A stretch of DNA of 64,000 bases from Rikenellaceae bacterium (GCA_015059905.1 SUZN01000002.1:1-64000), one strand, 5' to 3'. Positions 1-8,502 are shown, counted from the stretch's first letter. Notes: a model not told the origin generated them from the sequence alone. Translations and numbers: made by a program.

Positions 1-1
1 A

Positions 2-37
2 TTGTATGAAGAAGCTTTGATGAAAGTAAAGAAATAG
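2..37 (+). CDS. 3' end of an unidentified gene (partial)
   Basis: Reading frame 2 is open from the window edge to a TAG at 35-37 and gives LYEEALMKVKK before the stop. A terminator-like hairpin follows 30 bases later, which supports this being a real gene end. Eleven residues are too few to name a product. Confidence 0.35.
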   Translation: MYEEALMKVKK

Positions 38-66
38 CTGACAATAGTCAAACTCAAAACCCGATG

Positions 67-103
67 CCGTCAATCCTTTCTTCCTAGATTGGCGGATTTT
101 TCT
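67..103 (+). terminator. Rho-independent terminator
   Basis: A 9-bp stem (67-75 with 87-95, one G-U pair) is followed by a T-rich run at 97-102. It closes the gene whose tail ends at 37 and separates it from the operon starting at 173. Confidence 0.6.
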
Positions 104-172
104 TATATGACGCGATAGATATAACCTTAAGTTGTCATCTCTATAAGAAAATAATCAAAATTACTCAACGAT

Positions 173-610
173 ATGATACTTATAACAACTTGTATTCTGA
201 TTCTTGCCTATATGGTTATGGGGAAGGATGTAAAACCGCTATTAGAGCGAGTGAAAAATGTTGATTGGCGTGGTAAGATTAATGCTCTTATGGATAAGTT
301 ACGACCTTGGGCATTGAAGGCTGGTCGTGCGGCTACTCGTCCTCTGTTGCAGTTCTACTATGTGATGGACGATGACAATACATCAACCCTTGACCGTGTA
401 CTCATCTATGCAGCCATTATCTATACTATTCTGCCTATGGACTTCATACCAAGTGTTATCTATAAGTTCTTGGGCATCCTGGATGATGGCGTAGCAATGC
501 TCTATGTCTATAAGAAAATCAAAGATAAGATCACTCCTGAAATTAATGCAAAGGTTGAGGAGACGCTCAATGAGTGGTTTGGTGTTGAGTATGAACTTAT
601 AGAAGGATAA
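173..610 (+). CDS. DUF1232 (YkvA-like) membrane protein
   Basis: This 145-residue protein has an N-terminal hydrophobic segment (about residues 1-16). Its DUF1232 core lies at about 72-108, with the typical LPMDFIPSVIY stretch followed by the G-x-LDDG turn. DUF1232 proteins are small membrane-associated proteins of unknown function. It is the first gene of a four-gene plus-strand run (spacings 25, 22 and 2 bp) with a vWA protein, a CreD-like protein and a WG-repeat protein, so a cell-envelope role is plausible but inferred. I did not find a clear TAnnTTTG promoter box just upstream. Confidence 0.75.
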   Translation: MILITTCILILAYMVMGKDVKPLLERVKNVDWRGKINALMDKLRPWALKAGRAATRPLLQFYYVMDDDNTSTLDRVLIYAAIIYTILPMDFIPSVIYKFLGILDDGVAMLYVYKKIKDKITPEINAKVEETLNEWFGVEYELIEG

Positions 611-635
611 TATTTTAACAAATAACGATAAACTT

Positions 636-1274
636 ATGAAGACAAGAATTTTCAATCTCATTATCATTGATGAGAGTGGCTCTATGCAGAGCATCAAAAA
701 GGCTGCCATTGACAGCGTGAACGAAACGATTCAGTCAATCCGTGCTGCTGCAGAGAAGTACGAGGACCAGGAGCACATTGTGAGCCTTGTTACATTTCAT
801 GACGATGTAAAGACCGTCTATGAGTGTGTACCAGTTAAGGAGGTAAAGGAACTCACTGCCGAGACTTACCGACCCAAGTGCTGCACTGCACTTTACGATG
901 CAATGGGCATGTCGCTCAACGCTCTTCTTCCAAAGGTTGCCGAGGATGATAAAGTGCTTGTAACGGTTGTAACCGACGGCTACGAGAACGCTTCGAAGGA
1001 GTACAGCGGGAAGGCTATCAAGGCTCTTGTTGACGAGCTCAAGGCCAAAGGTTGGGTATTTGCCTATATGGGGGCAAATCAGGATGTAGAGGCTGTGGCT
1101 GCTACAATTTCGATTACTAATGTGATGCACTTTGAGGCTTCGGATTGCGGGATGAAAAAACTGAGTGGCACACTTGGTAAATCACGCTCTCGTTGGTTCA
1201 GTAAGATTGCTCAAGGTATGTCATCAGCAGTTGAGGATAATTGTGATTTCTTTAATGAAGATGACGAGTATTAA
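636..1274 (+). CDS. von Willebrand factor type A domain protein
   Basis: The 212-residue protein is essentially one vWA domain. The metal-ion-dependent adhesion site can be read: D12-x-S14-x-S16 in the first strand, T84 in CCTALYDA and D114 in VVTDGYEN. There is no signal peptide, so it probably acts in the cytoplasm as a protein-binding or scaffold module. The last 40 residues are low in similarity to the fold and acidic at the end. It lies 25 bp after the DUF1232 gene and 22 bp before the creD-like gene. The ligand is unknown. Confidence 0.8.
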   Translation: MKTRIFNLIIIDESGSMQSIKKAAIDSVNETIQSIRAAAEKYEDQEHIVSLVTFHDDVKTVYECVPVKEVKELTAETYRPKCCTALYDAMGMSLNALLPKVAEDDKVLVTVVTDGYENASKEYSGKAIKALVDELKAKGWVFAYMGANQDVEAVAATISITNVMHFEASDCGMKKLSGTLGKSRSRWFSKIAQGMSSAVEDNCDFFNEDDEY

Positions 1275-1296
1275 TATACGCTAACAAGATATTGCT

Positions 1297-2550
1297 ATGG
1301 AAACAAAAGTAAACTCAAACGCAAAACGCACAGCGATAAAAGTCAGCCTTGTTGCAGCTATTTCACTTCTATTGCTTATCCCTTTGGCGATGATTAAGGG
1401 GGTGATTGAAGATCGCGAACAGACAAAAGATTCTGTTACAATGGAGGTGGCAAACTCTTATGCCAAACCTCAAACCGTTTCTGCTCCTTATTTGGAGTCG
1501 TATGTAGTAGAGACAAAAACGGTAGACAAGAAGATTGAGCCAAGCGGCAAACAGACCTATGTGGAGGATTATGATTCATATTGCTCACAGGTGGATTACA
1601 CGGCAGATGTTGAAACCGATGTGTTGCATCGCTCGATTTATGATGTGATTGTTTACAACTCCAAGGTTAAGATCTCCGGCAAGCTACCAATCACTGAGAA
1701 ATCAGTTGTTGCAAGGGATAATGAGTTCCGCTTTAAGGTGGCTGACATTAAGGGGTTCAGCAACCCTTCGCTGCTGACTTTTGGCGGAGGGTCCTTTGAA
1801 CTTCGCCGTCAGTCGGAAGAGTTTGTTGCCAATGTTGTATTTCCAAAGGGTGCGAAGGCTGGTGATATCATTGATTTTGCATTTACCTTTGACCTAAAAG
1901 GTACAGAGTCACTCTTCTTTAACCCTTCAAGAGATGGAAATACCACGGTGGCTATAAGTTCATCTTATCCGCACCCAAGTTTCCAGGGGGCAATGCTGCC
2001 AAATACCAGAGAGGTTAAGGACGATGGATTCAATGCCACTTGGAGCGTGTCAAGCTTCAATAGCTCGAGCTACGATGATATGGGTGTCAAGTTCGTGGAT
2101 CCTGCTAACCCTTATCAGCAGTCTATGCGTTCGGCAAAGTATGGAATGCTCATCATCATTCTTGTTTTCGTAGCAGGCTTGTTCGTGGAGTTCCTGACTC
2201 GCAAGGAGATTAATCCTATACAGTATGCTGTAATAGGGCTGTCGCTCGTGTTGTTCTACTCGTTGTTAGTAGCATTCTCCGAGTTTATGACCTTTGGCGT
2301 GGCGTACATAATTGCCGCCTTGATGACAACAAGTGCACTGATGTTCTACTTCAGAGCCATCTTGAAGAGCCGTAGTGCTTATGTCCTTGGAGGATTTGTA
2401 GCAGTAGTCTATGCGTTGAACTATATGCTGCTTCAAATGGAGACTTATGCACTGCTCGCTGGCTCAGTGGTGTTGTTCCTGCTCCTCTGCGTTGTAATGT
2501 ATCTTACAGCCAATATGAACAATAACAAAGAACTTGCAAAATCAGAATAA
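1297..2550 (+). CDS. creD: CreD-like inner membrane protein
   Basis: 417 residues. A membrane segment lies at about 15-35 and is followed by IPLAMIKGVIEDRE, a motif typical of the start of CreD. A large periplasmic region follows (about 40-275), with GVKFVDPANPYQQSMRSAKY just before the C-terminal membrane bundle. Four to five further segments span about 281-405. CreD is linked to envelope integrity and beta-lactam/colicin response in enterobacteria, but its biochemistry is not settled. No creB/creC two-component pair is seen next to it here. The start is supported by the short 22-bp gap from the vWA gene. Confidence 0.88.
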   Translation: METKVNSNAKRTAIKVSLVAAISLLLLIPLAMIKGVIEDREQTKDSVTMEVANSYAKPQTVSAPYLESYVVETKTVDKKIEPSGKQTYVEDYDSYCSQVDYTADVETDVLHRSIYDVIVYNSKVKISGKLPITEKSVVARDNEFRFKVADIKGFSNPSLLTFGGGSFELRRQSEEFVANVVFPKGAKAGDIIDFAFTFDLKGTESLFFNPSRDGNTTVAISSSYPHPSFQGAMLPNTREVKDDGFNATWSVSSFNSSSYDDMGVKFVDPANPYQQSMRSAKYGMLIIILVFVAGLFVEFLTRKEINPIQYAVIGLSLVLFYSLLVAFSEFMTFGVAYIIAALMTTSALMFYFRAILKSRSAYVLGGFVAVVYALNYMLLQMETYALLAGSVVLFLLLCVVMYLTANMNNNKELAKSE

Positions 2551-2552
2551 CG

Positions 2553-3707
2553 ATGAAACGACTGACTCAAATTTTTCAGGCACTGCTTGGTGTGGTAGCC
2601 TTGATTTTCACAGCAATTTTTGCTTTTGGTCGCCTTACTTGGCGTACAATTCGTAACTGGTGGAAGAATCGCTCGAAGTGGTTTCGCTATTTATTGATAG
2701 CTATTGGAGGTGTTACCTGTATTGGGTACATTTACTCAATAGCATATGATATTTATGACAATAAATATGGGCGTAATTATTGGAATGATAGATCATTGAC
2801 CGACGATATAGAAGTGCATGCTTTTAATGATCAGACTGTTAGGTTATATGACTCTCGTAGAAACAAATACACTACGGACAAGATTTATTGGGTAGCCGAG
2901 ACCCCTAAACGTGATTATTTAGTAGCCTACGCTATGCCAAATAGTCGTGGATATATAGACATTAATAATGGTAGAATATGCTTTGAGGCTCGTGATGAGT
3001 GGGATGGAGCCTGGAACTTTTCCGAGGGTAAAGGTGCGGTATTATCGGACGGTTGGGTGTTTTTTATAGATCATAATGGACGAAGAATATTTGAGCATGG
3101 TTTCCTGAATGGGGGACGTAGAAAATGTGTAATAAAAATTGAATACCAGTTTATCAATGATTTATGCGTAATACCTAATCTGGAGGGCAAGTGTGGCCTA
3201 ATCGATACATTGGGTCGGTGGGTGGTTGAGCCAAAATATGACGCTATCTATGAGCCTGAAACAAGTGGTTATCGATATTGTAGCAGCGGAGATAAGATAG
3301 GAGTAATATCACCCCAAGGAAAGGAGCTGTATCCTGCCGAGTATGACGATATAAATATTGTTAAAGATAGAGGCTTTGTTCTGAAAAATGAAGGACGTAT
3401 GTGGCAGGTGGACTTTGATGGTAACATCGTACAACAATTTATGTATGATTCCACCGAAGAGTCATTCTGTTATCCAATTGCATATGGCGATGATAGTGCT
3501 GAGTTTGATTATGAATTATCGGACTTTGTGAAGTACGAGGTGATGAATAGTTACGGTATTATGAACCGTATCACAGGCGAACCTATCACGCCTGCAATCT
3601 ACTCGGATATCAATATGCTCTCAAAAGATTTGTTTGAGGTGCAAGATCCTGAATGTTACGATTGGTACTTGGTAGATACACAAGGTAATGTGGTTTCAAA
3701 AAGGTAA
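2553..3707 (+). CDS. WG-repeat membrane-anchored protein
   Basis: 384 residues. Two hydrophobic segments near the N terminus (about 10-28 and 44-63) anchor the protein. The remainder contains WG-type beta repeats, for example GKCGLIDTLGRWVVEPKYD and KIGVISPQGKELYPAEYDD, with further weaker copies towards the C terminus. WG repeats are thought to form beta-propeller-like binding surfaces, with no fixed enzymatic role. The gene starts 2 bp after creD, so the two are almost certainly co-transcribed. The DNA from about 2700 onward is noticeably more AT-rich than creD. Confidence 0.78.
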   Translation: MKRLTQIFQALLGVVALIFTAIFAFGRLTWRTIRNWWKNRSKWFRYLLIAIGGVTCIGYIYSIAYDIYDNKYGRNYWNDRSLTDDIEVHAFNDQTVRLYDSRRNKYTTDKIYWVAETPKRDYLVAYAMPNSRGYIDINNGRICFEARDEWDGAWNFSEGKGAVLSDGWVFFIDHNGRRIFEHGFLNGGRRKCVIKIEYQFINDLCVIPNLEGKCGLIDTLGRWVVEPKYDAIYEPETSGYRYCSSGDKIGVISPQGKELYPAEYDDINIVKDRGFVLKNEGRMWQVDFDGNIVQQFMYDSTEESFCYPIAYGDDSAEFDYELSDFVKYEVMNSYGIMNRITGEPITPAIYSDINMLSKDLFEVQDPECYDWYLVDTQGNVVSKR

Positions 3708-3733
3708 TATTCAAATAAACTAAACCCTTAATG

Positions 3734-3770
3734 AAAATGTCGGTAGCCAATTATTGGTTATCGACATTTT
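3734..3770 (+). terminator. Strong bidirectional terminator hairpin
   Basis: A 17-bp stem (3734-3750 with 3754-3770, two G-U pairs) has a 3-base loop, with A-rich and T-rich flanks on each side. It ends the DUF1232-vWA-CreD-WG operon and can serve the opposite strand too. Confidence 0.75.
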
Positions 3771-3911
3771 GACTAATAAATTACATCCATTTCAAAATAA
3801 ATAGTTACCTTAGTACTCTGAAAAAAGCGTTCTTTTCAATATTGCAAAATCAAACAGATAAAGGAACTTCGCTTGTTTCTAAATTGTTACCTATCGCGAA
3901 TTCAAATTCTG

Positions 3912-5101
3912 TTAATATTTTGTTTTCAGCGAGAAAGAAGAGATGTTATGTCTTGCAAGGTGGAGTGACAAACTAAATGGCAAATTCATCTTCACACCAA
4001 CCGAATGCAAACTTGTTTGAATGATTCGATTTTTCGATGCAATCTTTTTGAACACATAATCTCGGTTATTGAAATCAACATCTTCGTTCATCAAGTCAAA
4101 TACAAATCGTTGATTGCGGTTATATCTTTTCCACTGATTGAGGATATCCATTGCTAGTTTGTTCAAATGGATTTCAATAATCTCTTTTGTCTTAACCATA
4201 TTCTTTTTGAGAATCTTCTTTGCAAAATCGATATGATTCCATTCGAGTGTTACAATATCACTAACTCGCAATCCCGTATTTACCGAAAACAAAAACATCT
4301 GCATTATCTCGTATGTTCGTTGTCGTTTCATATTGTGATAAATGTTCACAAACTCATTCAACTGTTCAGGGGTTAGATATCGAATTTGTTTATCCTCAAC
4401 AATGGGGTTATATGCAGTTTTCTTCGTTGATAGGTACTTACCATACACACTTGCATATACCAATGAATCTATCAATCCGTTTTCATACAATGATTTGACA
4501 CCATCAAACAACGGTGATAAACATTTGTTGATGGATTCTGGACTGTTACCCCTTATAGTAATTCGATATGATTTGTAATCCTCAAACAACTTTGAATTGA
4601 TATCGCAAATCGAAATTATACTTCTACCATATTTTGATTTGAAAAACTCCTTGAATTGCTTGATTGCCAATGTCTTGTTATACAAATACGAATATGACAC
4701 CTTGCCTTGATTGTATTTGTTCTGACAAACCTCTTTGCAGTACTCAATAAAATCTATCTCTTTGATTCTACTATTCTTTGTTTTTAAGTTACCACCGAGA
4801 ATTTGACTCACAACCTCGTATGTTAACAATCCCTCATAACTACTAATTTGCTGATCAATGTTGTTCTTAAACTCTTGCAACATTAAGTTCTTGTTATTCA
4901 CTACATTGTTGATGCGAGGATTTGTTGAACTCTTAATCTTCTGTCCTTTGTCATCCCACATCTTTGTGTCAATTTCGATACCTGTTGACTTTTTTGCATA
5001 TCGACCTCTGACAAAGTATCGAATACCGATGTAACCTTTGCCGTCTTTACCACCTCTACAAAAAAACTACCCACAGGAAATTGAGATTGCATTTTACCCA
5101 T
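3912..5101 (-). pseudogene. Tyrosine recombinase/integrase remnant, frameshifted and truncated
   Basis: Read on the minus strand, an ATG at 5101 opens MGKMQSQFPVGSFF and then leaves frame at a run of seven T (5066-5060). The -1 frame continues as CRGGKDGKGYIGIRYFVRG and runs into the 349-residue frame ending at 3912. That frame holds a phage-integrase SAM-like core-binding region and a catalytic region with the box I arginine (NTGLRVSDIV) and HLARH (the H-x-x-R-H box). The protein then stops 12 codons after HLARH, so the LGH motif and nucleophilic tyrosine are missing. I could not find a convincing tyrosine box in the other frames downstream. It is best called a dead integrase of the Bacteroidetes mobile-element type. 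No attachment site or cargo is visible. Confidence 0.8.
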
Positions 5102-5255
5102 AATATATACTGATTAAATTGTTATTTTTCACCAACTTAATTATACAATTGCGTATATTTATATATAACAAAAAAGGGTGAAAACTACAGTAAAATCGGC
5201 AAAAAAAATCACAAAAAAATGTATATATTCTTTGGAACTTTTGCGAATAGCGGGT

Positions 5256-5277
5256 GAGTAACTAATGAGTAACTAAT
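5256..5277. repeat. Two tandem copies of an 11-bp unit
   Basis: GAGTAACTAAT occurs at 5256-5266 and again at 5267-5277 in the AT-rich gap between the integrase remnant and the DUF2795 gene. Such repeats near an integrase can be arm-type or core sites, but no second copy elsewhere in the window supports that. Confidence 0.6.
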
Positions 5278-5300
5278 AGTGAAATTTGATACCGAAAAAT

Positions 5301-5346
5301 GTATAAAAAAAGCAGATTTGAATAATGTGAGTTATCCAAATCTGCT
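5301..5346 (-). terminator. Rho-independent terminator of the DUF2795 gene
   Basis: A perfect 10-bp stem pairs 5311-5320 with 5337-5346. On the minus strand it is followed by TTTTTTATAC. It lies 45 bp past the stop of the DUF2795 gene. Confidence 0.75.
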
Positions 5347-5390
5347 AATTTAATCAAATGATAATCAGCTATTTATGCTGATAGTCTTGT

Positions 5391-5612
5391 CTAATATTCC
5401 TCCTCGTTAAAGAAGAAATCATCCTTTGATGGATAGTCGGGCCAGATGTCCTCGATTGACTCGTAGATGTCACCCTCGTCCTCAATCTCCTGCAAGTTCT
5501 CCAATACCTCCAATGGCGCACCTGAACGGATAGCGTAGTCAATCAACTCCTCTTTTGTTGCTGGCCAAGGTGCATCCTCCAACTTTGAGGCTAACTCTAA
5601 TGTCCAATACAT
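5391..5612 (-). CDS. DUF2795 domain small acidic protein
   Basis: 73 residues, highly acidic at the C terminus (EDIWPDYPSKDDFFFNEEEY). The first part, MYWTLELASKLEDAPWPA followed by TKEELIDYAIRSGAP, is the DUF2795 signature widespread and strongly conserved in Bacteroidetes. The function is unknown. It is monocistronic, with a terminator just after it and a promoter-like pair upstream (TATCTTTG at 5683-5676, TTTG at 5705-5702). Confidence 0.85.
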   Translation of the reverse strand: MYWTLELASKLEDAPWPATKEELIDYAIRSGAPLEVLENLQEIEDEGDIYESIEDIWPDYPSKDDFFFNEEEY

Positions 5613-5675
5613 ACTTTTCGCTTTTATTTAATAATTATTGTTTCCGATTGGTAGCCTATCTGGCTTTTTGCGGCG

Positions 5676-5705
5676 CAAAGATACAGAAAAATTGTAAATT
5701 GCAAA
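5676..5705 (-). promoter_or_regulatory. Bacteroidetes-type promoter of the DUF2795 gene
   Basis: On the minus strand TTTG (5705-5702) is followed after 18 bases by TATCTTTG (5683-5676). This leaves an untranslated leader of roughly 60 bases. Confidence 0.5.
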
Positions 5706-5781
5706 CACTTTGCGATATAATCTTTATCGAAAACGCTAAATTGCTGATAAGTAGGTCAAAAAAGTACTTTTATTGGACACA

Positions 5782-6333
5782 TTATGGTCGCCATTCTATC
5801 TCCTCGGTCGCGGTGAGTTGTGTCAGTGTGCGACTCAGCAGGTAAAAGTAATCCGACAAACGATTTAGGTACGTTGTGGCGTTGCAATCCACCTCGAACG
5901 ATGCTCCAGCACATATTGCAGCACGCTCGGTGCGGCGGCAAATAGTACGGCAGACGTGACAGAGCGATATGCGCTCATCGCCGCCAGGAATGGTAAACTT
6001 GGTGATTGCTGGCAGTTGCTCCTGCATAGCGTCAATATGCTTCTCAAGCTCCTCGGTGGCAGCGCAGTTCAATCCCGCAACCTTGTCCTTGCCACCCTTG
6101 CCCACAGCAAGCAGAGCAGCTACGGTCATCAGCTGACATTCAATCTGTCGCAGTTGTGCCTCGTAGGTCGAAAATTTCTCCTCGCCCATCAGCTTGTCGG
6201 CAAGTAGGGCGGTGAAGGCCATCAGTTCATCCACACAACCGTACGCCTCCACGCGTAGGTCAAATTTCTCGACACGCTCGCCGCCGATGAGTGATGTGCG
6301 ACCCTTGTCGCCCGATTTAGTATATACTTTCAT
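5782..6333 (-). CDS. ATP:cob(I)alamin adenosyltransferase, PduO type
   Basis: 183 residues. The protein transfers the adenosyl group of ATP to cob(I)alamin to make coenzyme B12 in the cytosol. PduO-family features are the N-terminal TKSGDKGRTSLIGGERVEK loop that binds ATP, the LRVEAYGCVDELMAF helix, the CHVCRTICRRTERA helix with the conserved R-x-x-E-R and the C-terminal YLNRLSDYFYLLSR. Its start overlaps the previous gene by four bases (6330-6333), so translation is probably coupled. No cobalamin riboswitch is seen upstream. Confidence 0.92.
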   Translation of the reverse strand: MKVYTKSGDKGRTSLIGGERVEKFDLRVEAYGCVDELMAFTALLADKLMGEEKFSTYEAQLRQIECQLMTVAALLAVGKGGKDKVAGLNCAATEELEKHIDAMQEQLPAITKFTIPGGDERISLCHVCRTICRRTERAAICAGASFEVDCNATTYLNRLSDYFYLLSRTLTQLTATEEIEWRP

Positions 6334-6854
6334 AGTCTGAATTTTTGTCGTGGAAGATGGTTGTTGAATAGTAGCAGATAGCCTCGGTTATCGACGCTTG
6401 TGCATTGGTGCTCCTCCGCCAGCGCCTTGCAGCACTCGTCACGTTCGCGGTCGTAGGCAGGCGTGAGGATGCAGAGCGTAGTGCGCAGCTCGGTGGCTTT
6501 GGCTGCCATCTGTCGTAGCTGCTCATCACCACATTTGAGAGTTGCGATGACCATATCTTTGCCCTCCATCTGCTCCGCCGTGCAATCTATGGCGAAGGTG
6601 GAGTAGTGGCAATGCTCAAGCAAGTTTTGCAGCTCGATGGCGCGTCGCTTGGGGGTTTGCAGAGCAATCAACTCATCGTAAAGTTCTCGTTGCTCACTCT
6701 TTAATTTGCGGCACATAAACACCTCGCGCACAATAGCATAGACAAACGGAGAGTGTACCCCGTGCCCACGCCAGTAACGTCCGCGTTTCAGGTTGCTTGT
6801 GAGGTTGCGTAAGCCATACAAGCGGCGTTTTATGTTTCGCCCTGTGATTTTCAT
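6330..6854 (-). CDS. Uncharacterised protein related to a Bacteroidetes methyltransferase-like family
   Basis: 174 residues, basic N terminus. The segment RGHGVHSPFVYAIVREVF resembles the start of a Bacteroidetes family annotated as class I SAM-dependent methyltransferases. However, the glycine-rich SAM motif (E/D-x-G-x-G-x-G) is not present, and the protein is shorter than full family members. I therefore regard it as a divergent or degenerate homologue with no enzymatic call. It overlaps the adenosyltransferase gene by four bases and begins 3 bp after the stop of the flavoprotein gene, so all three are one operon. Confidence 0.6.
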   Translation of the reverse strand: MKITGRNIKRRLYGLRNLTSNLKRGRYWRGHGVHSPFVYAIVREVFMCRKLKSEQRELYDELIALQTPKRRAIELQNLLEHCHYSTFAIDCTAEQMEGKDMVIATLKCGDEQLRQMAAKATELRTTLCILTPAYDRERDECCKALAEEHQCTSVDNRGYLLLFNNHLPRQKFRL

Positions 6855-6857
6855 CTG

Positions 6858-8105
6858 CTATTTCTTTAGTTGTCCCGCCAGGCGACCTGTCGAGAATGCA
6901 ATCTGCATATTGTATCCGCCCGTGTTGGCATCCAGGTCGAGCACCTCGCCAGCGAAGTATAGACCCTTGACCTTGAGCGACTCCATCGTGTATTTGTTCA
7001 CCTCGTCACACTTCACGCCGCCCGCCGTCACCACAGCATACTCAAACGGAGCGTAGTCGGTAATTGGGAATACCATTCCCTTCAACACCTTTATCAAGCG
7101 ATGTATCTCGGTGTCGGTTAGCTTGCGAATGTAGTTCTTCGAGTGAATATCCAGCTCGTGAGCAATAGGAATAACAAAGTGTTTTGGCACCAGCTTGCGC
7201 AACAACTCCGAGAAGAATTCGTCGGGCTGCATCTCGGCTATCTCGCGCTTGATACGCTCAAAGAGCACCTCCTCGATGAGAGCAGGTTTCATATCAACCA
7301 CAATCTTCACTCGCTTCTCGTCAATCAACGCATCTACCGCATCACGGCTCAAACGCAGTGCCACAGCACCCTCAATGCCTCGGTCTGAGAAGCTAATCTC
7401 GCCAAACTCCTCCTTCACAAGCTCGTTATCAACGTATAGCTTTGCGTTGATGTTTTTGAGCAACAATCCGTCAAGGAACTTGCGCTGTGGGTGCGAGGTG
7501 CGGAGTGGGGTGAGCGAGGGGCGTAGCTCCTCGATTGTGTGCCCCATCTTGTTGGCAAAGATGTAGCCGTCGCCCGTAGAGCCTGTGCCTGGGTAGCTCA
7601 CGCCGCCTGTGGCGATGATGATATTCTCTGCCTCCTCCTTGCGCAAAAAACCGCGCTTGTTTTCAAACATCACGCCATATACCTTGCCCTCCAGAGCGAG
7701 TATCTCGGTCACTTTGGTGTTATATACAATCTCCACCTCGTTGTCAAGGCAGTAGTCCACCAGCGCATTGGCAATATCCCACGCCTTGCCGCTTTTGGGG
7801 AATACGCGCTGACCGCGCTCAATCTCGAGCTTCACGCCGATGCGCTCGAAGAAACGAATTGTAGCCTTGTTGTTAAACTCGGCGAAGGCTACCTCGAAGA
7901 AGTCGGCATTGGTGCGTATCGCCTCCTTGAACTCCTCGGGTGGGCGAGCATTTGTGAGGTTGCAGCGACCCTTTCCCGTGATACGGATTTTGCGACCTGC
8001 CTTCTCCATCTTCTCCATCAGCAGCACCTTCTTGCCGCTTCGTGCAGCTGTGGCAGCCGCCATCAAACCCGCTGCGCCAGCACCTATAACTATAACGTCG
8101 TACAT
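6858..8105 (-). CDS. BaiN/HI0933-family NAD(P)/FAD-dependent oxidoreductase
   Basis: 415 residues from the ATG at 8105; the longer in-frame start at 8135 would add ten residues before the Rossmann fold and is unlikely. The N terminus MYDVIVIGAGAAGLMAA is a dinucleotide-binding GxGxxG, followed by GRKIRITGKGRCNLTNA, a signature of the HI0933 family. GGVSYPGTGSTGDGY lies mid-protein, and the C-terminal FAD motif is GLYFAGEVLDLDANTGGYN. The substrate is not fixed in this family; BaiN was proposed for bile-acid metabolism but most homologues are uncharacterised. A TACATTTG box (8132-8125) lies 20 bases upstream of the start. Confidence 0.85.
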   Translation of the reverse strand: MYDVIVIGAGAAGLMAAATAARSGKKVLLMEKMEKAGRKIRITGKGRCNLTNARPPEEFKEAIRTNADFFEVAFAEFNNKATIRFFERIGVKLEIERGQRVFPKSGKAWDIANALVDYCLDNEVEIVYNTKVTEILALEGKVYGVMFENKRGFLRKEEAENIIIATGGVSYPGTGSTGDGYIFANKMGHTIEELRPSLTPLRTSHPQRKFLDGLLLKNINAKLYVDNELVKEEFGEISFSDRGIEGAVALRLSRDAVDALIDEKRVKIVVDMKPALIEEVLFERIKREIAEMQPDEFFSELLRKLVPKHFVIPIAHELDIHSKNYIRKLTDTEIHRLIKVLKGMVFPITDYAPFEYAVVTAGGVKCDEVNKYTMESLKVKGLYFAGEVLDLDANTGGYNMQIAFSTGRLAGQLKK

Positions 8106-8195
8106 CTTATGTCTAAATTTTCCACAAATGTACAAAATTGTAGTTAGAATATGCGGTTTTTGGATTAGGAAAAAGATATTTTGTGCTAATTTTTC

Positions 8196-8203
8196 TATCT
8201 TTG
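8196..8203 (+). promoter_or_regulatory. Candidate -7 box (TATCTTTG) for the TSCPD-GH106 operon
   Basis: TATCTTTG lies 23 bases before the start of the TSCPD gene and matches TAnnTTTG, but no TTG is found at the expected distance upstream. It is the only candidate box in the divergent gap 8106-8226. Confidence 0.35.
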
Positions 8204-8226
8204 TTCTGTGAACAAATAATTTTATT

Positions 8227-8481
8227 ATGGAGAAAAAGTTGATTTATCCCACTCGTGGGGTCTGCTCGCAGGCAATCGAGATACGTTTGGAAGATGATGT
8301 TGTCAGGAGCGTGGAGTTCTTCGGTGGTTGTCACGGCAATACGCAGGGCATAGCGCAGCTTGTGCGCGGAATGAAGGCGGAGGAGGTCATCGCCCGCCTC
8401 GAAGGCATAAACTGTCACGGTAAGGGTACATCGTGCCCCGACCAGCTTGCGCGTGCATTGCGACAGATGATTGATAAATAA
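8227..8481 (+). CDS. TSCPD-domain (TIGR03905-type) small protein
   Basis: 84 residues. It carries the conserved cysteines C15 (GVCSQAI), C37 (GGCHGN), C65 (NCHGKGTSC) and C72 (SCPDQLA). The TSCPD motif is also found in the C-terminal part of some vitamin B12-dependent ribonucleotide reductases; stand-alone copies are uncharacterised and the cysteines suggest metal binding. It heads a tight plus-strand run: 21 bp separate it from the first GH106 gene. That association may only be positional. Confidence 0.82.
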   Translation: MEKKLIYPTRGVCSQAIEIRLEDDVVRSVEFFGGCHGNTQGIAQLVRGMKAEEVIARLEGINCHGKGTSCPDQLARALRQMIDK

Positions 8482-8502
8482 AAACGAAAATCCAACTTAA
8501 AT

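Noticed and set aside
3720..3905. Out-of-frame remains of the integrase tyrosine box downstream of the stop
   Set aside because: One frame gives NIEKNAFFRVL, faintly like an LGH-NIxxT end, but it is preceded by a stop, lacks LGH and has no tyrosine in place. I treat it as chance.
6334..8226. Search for a cobalamin riboswitch near the adenosyltransferase operon
   Set aside because: No B12-box-like or conserved aptamer sequence was seen in the divergent gap 8106-8226 or elsewhere in the operon.
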